A DNA stretch of 64,000 bases. Source: Cellulomonas sp. Leaf334. GTDB lineage: Bacteria > Actinomycetota > Actinomycetes > Actinomycetales > Cellulomonadaceae. Shown piece by piece: positions 24,806-34,382 of the stretch. Positions within the stretch are counted from its first letter, which is position 1; every line of letters begins with the position of its first letter. A program made the translations under genes and the position numbers. Under the pieces are notes generated by a model. It did not search any database, was not told the DNA's origin, and saw nothing but the letters and a program-made list of their open reading frames with translations. The DNA lies in assembly GCF_001424195.1 (NCBI RefSeq), contig NZ_LMOO01000006.1:284871-348870 (forward strand), read 5' to 3'.

Positions 24806-25282
24806 GTGACGCATGAGTCGTCCGCCGGCGTCTTCGGCTCCTTCGCGCCCTTCCTGGGCACGTACACCCCGCGTCTCGACGAGAAGGGCCGGCTCATCCT
24901 CCCGGCCAAGTTCCGCGGTCAGCTCGCCCCGGGTCTGGTCATGACCCGCGGCCAGGAGCGCTGCCTCTTCCTGCTCCCGATGCAGGAGTTCCAGCGCATG
25001 CACGACCAGCTCCGGCAGGCCCCCGTGACCAGCCGTCAGGCTCGCGACTACCTCCGCGTCTTCCTGTCCGGTGCCAGTGACGAGCTGCCCGACAAGCAGG
25101 GACGCATCTCCATCCCGCCGATGCTCCGCAAGTACGCGGGGCTGGAGCGCGACGTCGCCGTCATCGGCACCGGTACCCGGGTCGAGATCTGGGACCTCAC
25201 CGCGTGGGAGACGTACCTGGCCGAGCAGGAGGCCGGGTACGCCGACACCGCGGAGGAGGTCTTCCCGAACGGCCCGTTCTAG
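24806..25282 (+). CDS. mraZ: MraZ, transcriptional regulator of the dcw cluster
   Basis: A 158-residue AbrB-like DNA-binding protein with the two tandem MraZ half-domains: [20 protein letters not shown] (about 20-39) and [18 protein letters not shown]. MraZ forms a ring-shaped oligomer and represses its own division operon. About 14 residues precede the usual family start ([14 protein letters not shown]), with no closer start codon, so the extension is real. GTG 24806 follows GGAGGGAGGCGG. It opens the dcw cluster downstream of its own repeat operator. Confidence 0.95.
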   Translation: MTHESSAGVFGSFAPFLGTYTPRLDEKGRLILPAKFRGQLAPGLVMTRGQERCLFLLPMQEFQRMHDQLRQAPVTSRQARDYLRVFLSGASDELPDKQGRISIPPMLRKYAGLERDVAVIGTGTRVEIWDLTAWETYLAEQEAGYADTAEEVFPNGPF

Positions 25283-25327
25283 AGAGCAGACCCCGCACGC
25301 ACCGCCCGGCAAGACCTCCTCCCGAAA

Positions 25328-25354
25328 CTCTGGCGCACTTCCCCGGCGCCAGAG
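25328..25354 (+). terminator. Hairpin between mraZ and rsmH, possible attenuator
   Basis: CTCTGGCGC pairs with GCGCCAGAG around a 9-base loop in the 147-base gap after mraZ. It could partly uncouple mraZ from the rest of the cluster or protect mRNA ends. No U tract follows, so full termination is unsure. Confidence 0.4.
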
Positions 25355-25429
25355 GGTCGGTGGGGGATCTGGTCGGACGGCGGAGGGGCCGCCTGACCAC
25401 ATCCGTGCCACCTGGGGAGGGGAGCAGCG

Positions 25430-26455
25430 ATGAATGACGACACGACCGGCCAGCCGTCGGACGCAGCCTCCCGGCACACCCCGGTGCTGCTGCAGCGCTG
25501 CCTCGACCTGCTGGCGCCGGCGTTCGACGTCGAGAACCCCGTGATGGTGGACTCGACGCTCGGCATGGGCGGCCACACCGAGGGCGTCCTGCAGGCGTTC
25601 CCGCACGTCCGGGTCGTCGGCCTGGACCGCGACACGCAGGCGCTCGAGCTCGCCGGCCGGCGGCTGGCGCCGTTCGGTGACCGCTTCACCGGCGTGCACG
25701 CCGTCTACGACGAGATCAACGACGTGCTCGACCGGCTGGGCATCAGGGCTGGCGTCCAGGGCGTGCTCATGGACCTCGGCGTCTCGTCGCTGCAGCTCGA
25801 CGAGCGCGACCGCGGCTTCTCCTACTCGGCCGACGCGCCCCTCGACATGCGCATGGACGCCACGACCGGGCAGACCGCGGCGGACGTGCTCAACACCTAC
25901 GACGAGCGCGAGCTCGCCCGGATCCTGCGCGTCTACGGCGAGGAGCGGTTCGCGCCGCGGATCGCCCGGGCGATCGTCGCGCAGCGAGCACGGCGACCGT
26001 TGGAACGCACCGGTGAGCTGGTGAGCATCGTGCGCGCCAACATCCCCGCGGCGACGCGCAAGACCGGCGGCAACCCGGCCAAGCGCACGTTCCAGGCGTT
26101 GCGGATCGAGGTGAACGGCGAGATCGAGGTGCTGGAGCGCGCGCTGCCGCAGTCGATCGAGGCGCTCGCCGTGGGCGGCCGGATCGTCGTCGAGGCGTAC
26201 CACTCGCTGGAGGACCGCGCGGTGAAGCGGGCGCTCGCGGTCGGAGCGACGTCCAGCGCACCCCCGGACCTGCCCGTCGAACCCGAGACGCACGCGCCGT
26301 TCCTGCGCCTCGTCACCCGCGGTGCCGAGGAGGCCGACGAGGCCGAGCTCGCGCACAACCCGCGGTCGCAGTCGGTCCGGCTCCGCGCCGCCGAGCGCGT
26401 CCGTCCCACGCCCGACCACCTCACGCCACGCCAGACCGGAAGGAGGGCAGCATGA
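25430..26455 (+). CDS. rsmH: 16S rRNA (cytosine-1402-N4) methyltransferase
   Basis: RsmH (MraW) methylates C1402 of 16S rRNA with S-adenosylmethionine and tunes decoding at the P site. The 341-residue protein starts with the typical [15 protein letters not shown], has the AdoMet loop [13 protein letters not shown], the family [18 protein letters not shown], and the C-terminal [18 protein letters not shown] 25430 follows GGGGAGGGGAGC. Its stop overlaps ftsL by ATGA. Conserved position between mraZ and ftsL. Confidence 0.96.
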   Translation: MNDDTTGQPSDAASRHTPVLLQRCLDLLAPAFDVENPVMVDSTLGMGGHTEGVLQAFPHVRVVGLDRDTQALELAGRRLAPFGDRFTGVHAVYDEINDVLDRLGIRAGVQGVLMDLGVSSLQLDERDRGFSYSADAPLDMRMDATTGQTAADVLNTYDERELARILRVYGEERFAPRIARAIVAQRARRPLERTGELVSIVRANIPAATRKTGGNPAKRTFQALRIEVNGEIEVLERALPQSIEALAVGGRIVVEAYHSLEDRAVKRALAVGATSSAPPDLPVEPETHAPFLRLVTRGAEEADEAELAHNPRSQSVRLRAAERVRPTPDHLTPRQTGRRAA

Positions 26456-26874
26456 GCGCCCAGACCGCTGCCCGAGCAACTGCCTACCCGGCACCGTCCC
26501 GCCCGCGCCCGACGACGGCGCCTGCGGCCGCACCCCGACTTCGGGTCGTCCGCGCGCCGGAGCACGCCCGGACGCGAGTGCCGTTCATCCTTGCCTGCAT
26601 GGCCGTCCTCGCCGGAGCGCTCCTGTCCGCGCTCCTCCTCAACACCTCGATGGCGGCCAGCGCGTACGCCGAGTACGACCTGTCCAACGAGCTCGGGCGG
26701 CTGAACCAGGACCAGCAGGACCTGACGGCGCAGCTCGACGCCAAGGCGTCGCCGACCCAGCTCGCCGCGGCGGCCACCGCGCTCGGCATGGTCCCGACGA
26801 ACGGCACCGGCTGGCTCCGGCTGTCGGACGGCAGCGTGCAGGGCGTGCCGGAGCCGGCGGGAGCCGGGGGATGA
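26452..26874 (+). CDS. ftsL: FtsL-like division protein
   Basis: 140 residues: a basic, Pro/Ala-rich cytoplasmic tail (1-44), one membrane helix ([20 protein letters not shown], about 46-65) and a short extracytoplasmic coiled coil ([20 protein letters not shown]) that would pair with FtsB/FtsQ. Sequence conservation is low in this family, so position between rsmH and ftsI and the topology support the call. The ATGA overlaps on both sides couple it to its neighbours. Confidence 0.85.
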   Translation: MSAQTAARATAYPAPSRPRPTTAPAAAPRLRVVRAPEHARTRVPFILACMAVLAGALLSALLLNTSMAASAYAEYDLSNELGRLNQDQQDLTAQLDAKASPTQLAAAATALGMVPTNGTGWLRLSDGSVQGVPEPAGAGG

Positions 26875-28772
26875 CGACACCGGTCGCGCGCCCGCGCGCG
26901 CGCACCGAGCAGACGCGACGTCCGGCGGCGGGCAACCGCACGACCGGGACGACGGTCCCGCGTCAGCGCGCCACGGCCGGTCCGCGGACGGTCGTGGTGC
27001 CCCCTGCGCGTCCCGGCAACGGGACGCCACCGGCCGGGCCCGTCCAACCGGGTTCGCGCGGCCGGATGGCGTTCCTCGCCGCCCTGGTCATCGTGGCGCT
27101 CGCCGTGTTCGGCGGGCGCCTGGTGTACGTCCAGGGACTGCGCGGAGCAGCGATCGCCGAGGAGGCACGCAACTCCCGGCTGAGCCCGATCAACCTGATC
27201 GGCAGCCGCGGCGAGATCACGGACGCGAACGGGGTCCCGCTGGCGACGTCGGTCGAGCGGTACAACATCTCGGTCAACCAGGTGCTCGTCGCGAAGTTCA
27301 AGGGCACCGAGAACCCGCCCGTGCCGGACGGTGCGGCGGGCGTCGCCGCGATCCTCGCGCCGCTGCTGGACATGAACCCCGCCGAGCTCGGCGGTGCGCT
27401 CGTGGGCGACCGGGGGTTCGTGTACATCCGCAAGGACGTGCTGCCGGACAGAGCGCGCGAGATCCGCAAGCTGGGTCTCAGCGGCGTCAACGTCGACCGC
27501 GTCGCGGAGCGGGTGTACCCGAACAGCACACTGGCGGGCAACGTCATCGGCTTCGTGAACTCCAGCGGTGTCGGGCTCGCCGGGCTCGAGGCGTCGCTGG
27601 ACGAGCGGCTCACGGGCACCCCCGGCCAGGAGATCTACGAGCGCGGGCGCAAGGGCCAGGCGATCCCCGGCGGCTACTCCGAGATCACGCCGGCGACGCA
27701 GGGCGACACCGTCCAGCTCACGCTGCTGTCCGACGTGCAGTGGAAGGCCCAGTCGGCGCTCGACGCGCAGGTCGCGGCCACCGGCTCGTCGTCGGGCTCG
27801 CTGATCGTCACGGACGTCAAGACGGGCGAGGTCTATGCGATCGCCGACTCCGGCTCCGTGGACCCGAACCATCCCGGCGAGGCGTCGGGCTCGCTGTCCA
27901 GCGCCGTCTCGGACGTGTTCGAGCCGGGGTCGACGGGCAAGGTCATCACGATGGCCGCCATCCTCGACAACAAGATCGCCGACCCGCTCTCGCAGTGGGA
28001 GGTCCCGTACACGTACTCGCCCGACGGGAAGGAGACGTTCAAGGACTCGCACGAGCACGGCCTCCTGCGGCTCACCACCACCGGGGTGCTCGCGGAGTCC
28101 TCGAACACCGGCACGGTGATGATCGGTCAGCACCTGCCGGTCCAGACGCGCTACGACTACCTGGCGAAGTTCGGTTTCGGTGCACAGACCGGGATCGAGA
28201 TGTCGGGGGAGTCGAAGGGCATCCTGCACCCGGTCGACAGCTGGCAGCGACGGGACAAGTTCGCCGTCCTGTTCGGCCAGGCCGTATCGGTGACCGCGCT
28301 GCAGGCCACGCAGGTCTTCGCGACGATCGCGAACGGCGGCGTCCGCGTGCAGCCGCACATCGTCAAGGGCTGGACGTCGCCGGACGGCACCTACACCCCG
28401 GCGCCCGCGGCGGCGTCGACGCAGGTCGTCTCGCCGGAGACCGCCAAGACGGTCCTCACGATGATGCAGAGCGTGGTCGACGACGGGACCGGCTCCAACG
28501 CGGCCATCCCCGGCTACCAGGTGGCCGGCAAGACCGGGACGGCGCAGAACTGGGTGGGCGGTGTGCAGGGCATCACGGCGTCGTTCATCGGCGTCGCGCC
28601 GGCCGACGACCCCCGCATCGCCGTCGCCGTCATCCTGCACAACCCGAGGACCTCGGTCTACGGCGGCACGGTCGCGGCGCCGGTGTTCAGCGACGTGGCG
28701 GGCTACACGCTCAGCGAGCTCGGCGTGGCGCCGTCGGGTACCACGGGGACGCTCTTCCCGACGACGTGGTGA
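26871..28772 (+). CDS. ftsI: Septal peptidoglycan transpeptidase, class B PBP (FtsI)
   Basis: FtsI cross-links septal peptidoglycan with FtsW. The 633-residue protein has a long basic tail, one membrane anchor (about 66-84), a dimer domain (SRGEITDANGVPLATSVERY and the later GFVNSSGVGLAGLEASLDERL) and the penicillin-binding domain with STGK (Ser about 354), ESSNTGT as the SxN box and AGKTGTAQ as the KTG box. No PASTA repeats follow, so it is the FtsI form rather than a StkP-linked PBP. ATG 26871 overlaps ftsL. The 49-base gap to murE carries a new promoter. Confidence 0.95.
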   Translation: MTTPVARPRARTEQTRRPAAGNRTTGTTVPRQRATAGPRTVVVPPARPGNGTPPAGPVQPGSRGRMAFLAALVIVALAVFGGRLVYVQGLRGAAIAEEARNSRLSPINLIGSRGEITDANGVPLATSVERYNISVNQVLVAKFKGTENPPVPDGAAGVAAILAPLLDMNPAELGGALVGDRGFVYIRKDVLPDRAREIRKLGLSGVNVDRVAERVYPNSTLAGNVIGFVNSSGVGLAGLEASLDERLTGTPGQEIYERGRKGQAIPGGYSEITPATQGDTVQLTLLSDVQWKAQSALDAQVAATGSSSGSLIVTDVKTGEVYAIADSGSVDPNHPGEASGSLSSAVSDVFEPGSTGKVITMAAILDNKIADPLSQWEVPYTYSPDGKETFKDSHEHGLLRLTTTGVLAESSNTGTVMIGQHLPVQTRYDYLAKFGFGAQTGIEMSGESKGILHPVDSWQRRDKFAVLFGQAVSVTALQATQVFATIANGGVRVQPHIVKGWTSPDGTYTPAPAAASTQVVSPETAKTVLTMMQSVVDDGTGSNAAIPGYQVAGKTGTAQNWVGGVQGITASFIGVAPADDPRIAVAVILHNPRTSVYGGTVAAPVFSDVAGYTLSELGVAPSGTTGTLFPTTW

Positions 28773-28809
28773 CCGAGCCGCAACGGGCGTGGCGGAGCGG
28801 CGCGCGGGG

Positions 28810-28815
28810 TAGATT
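28810..28815 (+). promoter_or_regulatory. Leaderless internal promoter of murE (TAGATT)
   Basis: TAGATT is followed by 6 bases and ATG 28822, without a ribosome binding site. It would let the mur genes be transcribed apart from ftsI. Confidence 0.5.
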
Positions 28816-28821
28816 CTCCCC

Positions 28822-30399
28822 ATGACGACCCCCGCTCGGATGCGTCCGCTGCATCCCGCGGCCCACCTGGTCGCCGACCTCGTCTCGACGTTCGGCCTGG
28901 TCACGCGGGGTGCACCGCTCCCGGCCGACGCCGTGCTGACCGGCGTGAGCCTGGCCAGCGGCGACGTGGTCCCCGGTGACGTGTTCGTCGCGGTCACGGG
29001 CTTCACCGTGCACGGCGCCGCGTACGCCCCGCAGGCGGTCGACGCGGGGGCTGTGGCGGTCCTCACGGACGAGGCCGGCGCCGCTCTGCTGGAGGGCTCG
29101 GCCCTGGACCGGCGGGTGCCCGTCCTGGTCGCCGACGACCCGCGGGCGATCGCGGGGCCGGTCGCCGCGTGGGCGCACGACGCCCCGGGCGAGCGTCTGG
29201 TCGCGGTCGGCGTCACGGGCACCAACGGCAAGACCACCACCGCCTACTTCCTCGACGCCGCGCTGCGCGCCGCGCACCCGACGACCGCCGTGCTCGGCAC
29301 CGTCGAGCTGCGCATCGGCGAGGACGCGGTGGAGAGCCCGCGGACCACGGTCGAGGCACCCGCCCTGCAGGCGATCCTCGCGCTGGCGGTCGAGCGGGGT
29401 GCGACGGCGCTCGCCATGGAGGTCTCCTCGCACGCGCTCGCGCTCGGCCGGGTCGGTGGGCTGACGTTCGACGTCGTCGGCTTCACCAACCTGCAGCGGG
29501 ACCACCTCGACTTCCACGGCGACATGGAGGGCTACTTCCGGGACAAGTCCCGGCTGTTCGCCACCGGTCAGGCACGGCGCGGTGTGGTGGTGGTGGACGA
29601 CGAGTGGGGCCGCCGGCTGGTGGCAGAGTCGCCGATCCCGGTGGAGTCCGTCGCGACGCACGTCGGCGCTCCCGAGGGTGCGGACGCCGACTGGGCGGTC
29701 ACCGCTGCGGACATCGGCCTCGACGGCGTCGGGTCGACCTTCACCCTGCGGGGACCGGACGGCGCCTTGCACACCGCCGCGAGCCCGCTGCCGGGCAAGG
29801 TCAACGTGTCGAACGCGGCGCTGGCCGTCGTGCTCGCGCACGCGGCCGGGGTGGACCTCGACGTGGCGATCGCGGCGGTGGCCGGCGCGCACGAGATCCC
29901 GGGCCGGATGGAGCGGGTCATCGAGCGCGGCGACGGCCTCCCGCTCGCGATCGTCGACTACGCGCACACTCCCGACGCGCTCGTCCTCGCCCTCGACGCG
30001 GTCCGCCCGATCACCCCCGGCCGGCTCGTCCTCGTCTTCGGCTCCGACGGCGACCGCGACCAGGGCAAGCGCCCGATCATGGGCGAGATCGCCGCCCGGC
30101 TCGCGGACGTGATCGTCGTCACCGACGAGAATCCTCGTTCCGAGGAGCCGGCGGCCATCAGATCCGCCATCCTCGACGGTGTCCGGTCGGTGCGGCCGGA
30201 CCTGGTCGACGTGCACGAGGCCACGAGCCGCGCGCAGGCCATCCGCGACGCCCTCGACCTCGCCTCCGAGCAGGACACCGTGATCATCACGGGCAAGGGG
30301 CACGAGCCGACACAGGAGATCGCCGGCGTGTTCCACCGCTACAACGACCGCGACGTGCTGACCGCAGCGCGCACCAGCCGGCGGGAGCAGCACGCGTGA
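28822..30399 (+). CDS. murE: UDP-MurNAc-tripeptide synthetase (MurE)
   Basis: MurE adds the third residue to UDP-MurNAc-L-Ala-D-Glu. The 525-residue protein has the ATP loop GVTGTNGKTTTAYFLD (about 131-146), EVSSHALALGRV, FTNLQRDHLDFHG with the carbamylated-Lys region following, and NPRSEEP in the substrate pocket. The pocket motif reads DENPRSEEP (about 435-443): Arg is as in diaminopimelate enzymes, but the usual Asp-Asn before Pro is Glu-Asn. Cellulomonas-type walls contain ornithine, so the added residue cannot be read safely. The stop overlaps murF as GTGA. Confidence 0.94.
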   Translation: MTTPARMRPLHPAAHLVADLVSTFGLVTRGAPLPADAVLTGVSLASGDVVPGDVFVAVTGFTVHGAAYAPQAVDAGAVAVLTDEAGAALLEGSALDRRVPVLVADDPRAIAGPVAAWAHDAPGERLVAVGVTGTNGKTTTAYFLDAALRAAHPTTAVLGTVELRIGEDAVESPRTTVEAPALQAILALAVERGATALAMEVSSHALALGRVGGLTFDVVGFTNLQRDHLDFHGDMEGYFRDKSRLFATGQARRGVVVVDDEWGRRLVAESPIPVESVATHVGAPEGADADWAVTAADIGLDGVGSTFTLRGPDGALHTAASPLPGKVNVSNAALAVVLAHAAGVDLDVAIAAVAGAHEIPGRMERVIERGDGLPLAIVDYAHTPDALVLALDAVRPITPGRLVLVFGSDGDRDQGKRPIMGEIAARLADVIVVTDENPRSEEPAAIRSAILDGVRSVRPDLVDVHEATSRAQAIRDALDLASEQDTVIITGKGHEPTQEIAGVFHRYNDRDVLTAARTSRREQHA

Positions 30400-31847
30400 T
30401 CGCCCTGACGGCGGCCGAGATCGCGGCCGCGACCGGGGGTGTGCTGCGCGGCGCCGCGGCCACCGAGCCCGCGCTCGTCGTGAGCGGACCCGTCGTGGTC
30501 GACTCGCGTGACGACGTCACCGGGGGCCTGTTCGTCGCACTGCCCGGGGAGCACGTGGACGGTCACGACTACGCCGCCGTGGCGGTCGCCGGCGGGGCCG
30601 CGCTCGTGCTCGCCGCCCGCGACGTCGTCGGGGCGGGTGGTGACGTGCTGCCGAGCGTCGTCGTGGCCGACGTCGAGAAGGCCCTCGGCGACCTGGCGCG
30701 CGCGGTGCTGGAGCGTCTGCGCGAGGTCGCGCTCGAGCCCGGTGGCAGCGACCTGCGGGTCGTCGGCATCACCGGGTCGGTCGGCAAGACGACGACGAAG
30801 GACCTGCTCGCCCAGCTGTGCGGGAGCGTCGGGCCGACGATCGCGCCGGTCCGCTCGTTCAACAACGAGATCGGTCTGCCGCTGACGGTGCTGCGCGCCG
30901 ACGAGTCGACCCGCTTCCTCGTGCTCGAGATGGGCGCCAGCGGCCCGGGGCACCTCACGTACCTCACCGACATCGCGCCGCCGGACGTCGCGGTGGTCCT
31001 GATCGTCGGCCACGCGCACCTCGGCGGCTTCGGCGGCATCGACGCGGTCGCGGTCGCGAAGGCCGAGATCGTGCAGGGTCTGGTCGCGGACGGCGTGGCC
31101 GTGCTCAACGCGGACGACCCGCGCGTGTCCGCGATGGCCTCGCTCGCACCCGGAGACGTCGTGACGTTCGGCGCCGCACCGGACGCGACGGTCGGTGTGC
31201 GCGACGTGCGGCTCGACCGGACGGGGCGGGCGACGTTCACGCTCGTGCAGCGCGGCGAGGCCGAGCGCACCGTCGAGGTGTCGTTGCGACTGGTCGGCGA
31301 GCACCACGTGCACAACGCCCTCGGGGCCGCGGCCGCCGCGCTCGCCGTCGGGCTCGACCTGGACGAGGTGGCAGCCGGGCTCAGCGCCGCGGACGCCCTG
31401 AGCCCGCACCGCATGCACGTGGTCGACCGGTCCGACGGCGTCACCGTCGTCGACGACTCCTACAACGCCAACCCGGACTCCATGCGGGCCGCGCTCAAGG
31501 CGCTGGCCGTCCTGGCCGGGCGGGACCGACGCTCGATCGCGGTCCTCGGCGAGATGCTCGAGCTGGGTCCCGACGCGCGCGAGGCCCACGACGCCATCGG
31601 GCGGCTCTGCGTCCGGCTGAACATCGGCCTGACCATCGTGGTCGGCGAGGGCGCGCGGGCCATCCGCGACGGCGCGAACCATGAGGGGTCGTGGGGTGAC
31701 GAGGTCGTGCTCGCGGACGACCTCGCCGTCGCGACGGCCTTCCTGGAGAGCGAGCTGCGGCCCGGTGACGTGGTGCTCGTGAAGTCGTCGTACGGCGCCG
31801 GGCTGTGGAAGCTGGGCGACACCCTCGTCGAGGGGGACGTCCGATGA
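30396..31847 (+). CDS. murF: UDP-MurNAc-tripeptide-D-alanyl-D-alanine ligase
   Basis: MurF attaches D-Ala-D-Ala to complete the UDP-MurNAc-pentapeptide. 483 residues with the ATP loop [18 protein letters not shown], the [14 protein letters not shown] substrate region, ADDP in the central domain, [18 protein letters not shown] and the C-terminal [20 protein letters not shown]. The Ser-Val in place of Asn-Gly within the P-loop is normal for MurF. GTG 30396 shares GTGA with the murE stop and its own stop shares ATGA with mraY. Confidence 0.95.
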   Translation: MIALTAAEIAAATGGVLRGAAATEPALVVSGPVVVDSRDDVTGGLFVALPGEHVDGHDYAAVAVAGGAALVLAARDVVGAGGDVLPSVVVADVEKALGDLARAVLERLREVALEPGGSDLRVVGITGSVGKTTTKDLLAQLCGSVGPTIAPVRSFNNEIGLPLTVLRADESTRFLVLEMGASGPGHLTYLTDIAPPDVAVVLIVGHAHLGGFGGIDAVAVAKAEIVQGLVADGVAVLNADDPRVSAMASLAPGDVVTFGAAPDATVGVRDVRLDRTGRATFTLVQRGEAERTVEVSLRLVGEHHVHNALGAAAAALAVGLDLDEVAAGLSAADALSPHRMHVVDRSDGVTVVDDSYNANPDSMRAALKALAVLAGRDRRSIAVLGEMLELGPDAREAHDAIGRLCVRLNIGLTIVVGEGARAIRDGANHEGSWGDEVVLADDLAVATAFLESELRPGDVVLVKSSYGAGLWKLGDTLVEGDVR

Positions 31848-32926
31848 GGGCGGTCCTGATCTCCGGTGGGCTCGCGATGCTCATCGCGCTGCTGGGTACC
31901 CCCCTGTTCATCCGGTTCCTGGTCCACAAGCAGTACGGCCAGTTCATCCGGCAGGACGGGCCGACGGCGCACTTCACCAAGCGCGGCACCCCGACCATGG
32001 GCGGCGTCGTCATCATCGGTGCGACGTTGCTCGGGTGGGTCGGTGGCCTGATCGTCACGGGGACGCCGCCGAGCGCGTCGGCCGTGCTGGTCCTCTTCCT
32101 CATGACCGGCCTCGGGGTCGTCGGATTCCTCGACGACTTCATCAAGATCTCGCGGCAGCGCAGCCTCGGCCTCAACGCCCGCTGGAAGATCGTCGGCCAG
32201 GGGATCGTCGGCATCACGTTCGCGGTCGCGGCGCTGCAGTTCCCGAACGCCCAGTTCCGGACGCCGGCCTCGACCCGGATCTCGTTCGTCCGGGACACCA
32301 ACATCGACCTCGCGTTCTGGGGCGTGACGGTCGGCACGATCCTGTTCGTCGTCTGGGCCAACTTCCTCATCACCGCCTGGTCGAACGCGGTGAACCTCAC
32401 CGACGGACTCGACGGCCTGGCCACGGGCGTCTCGCTCATCGTGTTCGGCGCCTACGTCATCGTCGGTGTCTGGCAGTTCAACCAGAGCTGCCAGTTCCTC
32501 GCCAGCGCCGGACCCGGCTGCTACGAGACGCGCGACCCGATGGACCTCGCGGTCGTCGCCGCGGCCATCACCGGGGCGTGCTTCGGGTTCCTGTGGTGGA
32601 ACGCCAGCCCGGCCAAGATCTTCATGGGAGACACCGGCTCGCTCGCGCTCGGCGGGGCGCTCGCCGGTCTGTCGATCCTGTCCCGCACCGAGATCCTCGC
32701 CGCGATCATCGGTGGGCTGTTCGTGCTCGTCGTCCTCTCGGACGTCATCCAGATCGGCTTCTTCAAGATGACCGGGAAACGGGTCTTCAAGATGGCACCG
32801 CTGCACCACCACTTCGAGCTGTCGGGGTGGGGCGAGGTGACCATCGTGATCCGGTTCTGGATCATCGCCGGGCTGTTCGTCGCGCTCGGCGTCGGGATCT
32901 TCTACGCCGAGTGGGTGGCCGGGTAG
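31844..32926 (+). CDS. mraY: Phospho-MurNAc-pentapeptide translocase (MraY)
   Basis: MraY moves phospho-MurNAc-pentapeptide onto undecaprenyl phosphate, giving lipid I in the membrane. 360 residues with about ten helices; key motifs are [28 protein letters not shown] with the catalytic Asp-Asp, [15 protein letters not shown] and the [15 protein letters not shown] histidine loop. An extra loop near residues 214-228 ([17 protein letters not shown]) has two Cys. ATG 31844 overlaps murF; the stop TAG is followed without a gap by the murD GTG. Confidence 0.96.
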   Translation: MRAVLISGGLAMLIALLGTPLFIRFLVHKQYGQFIRQDGPTAHFTKRGTPTMGGVVIIGATLLGWVGGLIVTGTPPSASAVLVLFLMTGLGVVGFLDDFIKISRQRSLGLNARWKIVGQGIVGITFAVAALQFPNAQFRTPASTRISFVRDTNIDLAFWGVTVGTILFVVWANFLITAWSNAVNLTDGLDGLATGVSLIVFGAYVIVGVWQFNQSCQFLASAGPGCYETRDPMDLAVVAAAITGACFGFLWWNASPAKIFMGDTGSLALGGALAGLSILSRTEILAAIIGGLFVLVVLSDVIQIGFFKMTGKRVFKMAPLHHHFELSGWGEVTIVIRFWIIAGLFVALGVGIFYAEWVAG

Positions 32927-34363
32927 GTGGGCTCGCTCGTGCTGGAGGGCGCCCTCGTGGTCGTCGCCGGGCTCGGGGTCTCCGGTCGTGCCGCGGCCGA
33001 GGTGCTGGCGTCCCGCGGCGCGCGCGTGGTGCCCGTCGACGACCACGCGGACGACGTCATCGGCTCAGCGGAGCTGCTCGAGGGGACCGTGCTGGACCGG
33101 GCGGACCTCGTCGTCGCGTCACCAGGTCTGGCGCCGCACCACCCGCTGCTCGCCGCCGCCCGCGAGCACGACGTGCCGGTGTGGAGCGAGGTCGAGCTCG
33201 CCTGGCACGTGCGCGTCGACCGCGCGGCCGGTGGCGGGCCGGCGCCGTGGCTCGCGGTGACGGGGACCAACGGCAAGACCACCACCGTCGGCATGCTGGA
33301 GTCGATCCTGCGCGCGGCCGGGGAGAACGCCGTGGCGGTCGGCAACGTCGGCACCCCCGTCGTGCTCGCGGCCATCGACCCGACTCTCGACGTGCTCGCC
33401 GTGGAGCTGTCGAGCTTCCAGCTGCACCACACGTCCTCGATGTCCGCCCAGGCGGCCGCCGTCCTCAACGTCGCACCCGACCACCTCGACTGGCACGGGT
33501 CCCTGGACGCCTACGCCGCGGACAAGGGCCGCATCTTCGAGCGCGCCCAGGTGGCGTGCGTGTACAACCTCGCCGACCCCGCCACCGAGGACCTGGTCCG
33601 GGAGGCGGACGTCGTCGACGGCTGCGTCGCCGTCGGGTTCACGATCGGCACGCCGCTGGTCGGGCAGGTCGGCCTCGTCGAGGACGTGCTGGTCGACCGC
33701 GGGTTCGCGCGCCTGCGGCACACGCACGCGGCCGAGCTGGGCACGCTCGACGACCTGACGCAGCTGGCCGGGCCGGACGGCACCGTGCCGCCGCACGTCG
33801 TGGCGAACGCGCTCGCCGCTGCCGCGCTCGCCCTCGCGCACGGCGTCGCGCCGGCGGCGGTCCGCGAGGGCCTGCGCGCCTACGGACCGGGGGAGCACCG
33901 CCTCGCCACGGTCGCCGTGGTGGACGGCGCCGCGTACGTGGACGACTCCAAGGCGACGAACGCGCACGCGGCCGCCGCGGCCCTCGGGGCGTTCCCGGCC
34001 GGCAGCGTCGTGTGGATCGCGGGCGGCCTGGCCAAGGGCGCACAGTTCGACGAGCTCGTCGCAGCCCGGCACGACCGCCTGCGCGGGGTGGTGCTGATCG
34101 GTGTCGACCGGGGACCGTTGCGTGACGCGCTGGCCCGACACGCACCCGAGGTCCCCGTGGTCGAGGTCGACGCCGGTGAGACTGGCTCGGTGATGACCCG
34201 TGCCGTGGACGAGGCCAGCCGGCTCGCCGTCGACCCCGGCGCGTCGGCCTCGGTCACCGTGCTGCTCGCCCCCGCCTGCGCGTCGATGGACCAGTTCACG
34301 TCGTACGCCGCGCGGGGCGAGGCGTTCGCCGACGCCGTGCGTGCGCTCGGCGGGGACGAGTGA
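32927..34363 (+). CDS. murD: UDP-MurNAc-L-alanine-D-glutamate ligase
   Basis: MurD adds D-glutamate to UDP-MurNAc-L-Ala. 478 residues with an N-terminal UDP-binding Rossmann domain (VVAGLGVSGRAAAEVLA), the ATP loop VTGTNGKTTTVGMLES, ELSSFQLHHTSSM, NVAPDHLDWHGSLDAYAADKGRIF with the Lys-carbamate region, and the C-terminal DDSKATNAHAAAAAL and APACASMDQFTSYAARGEAF. The GTG start follows the mraY stop directly, so translation is probably coupled. The 19-base gap to ftsW holds a GGGAGGGGG site. Confidence 0.95.
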   Translation: MGSLVLEGALVVVAGLGVSGRAAAEVLASRGARVVPVDDHADDVIGSAELLEGTVLDRADLVVASPGLAPHHPLLAAAREHDVPVWSEVELAWHVRVDRAAGGGPAPWLAVTGTNGKTTTVGMLESILRAAGENAVAVGNVGTPVVLAAIDPTLDVLAVELSSFQLHHTSSMSAQAAAVLNVAPDHLDWHGSLDAYAADKGRIFERAQVACVYNLADPATEDLVREADVVDGCVAVGFTIGTPLVGQVGLVEDVLVDRGFARLRHTHAAELGTLDDLTQLAGPDGTVPPHVVANALAAAALALAHGVAPAAVREGLRAYGPGEHRLATVAVVDGAAYVDDSKATNAHAAAAALGAFPAGSVVWIAGGLAKGAQFDELVAARHDRLRGVVLIGVDRGPLRDALARHAPEVPVVEVDAGETGSVMTRAVDEASRLAVDPGASASVTVLLAPACASMDQFTSYAARGEAFADAVRALGGDE

Positions 34364-34382
34364 CGCGTCGGGAGGGGGAGCG

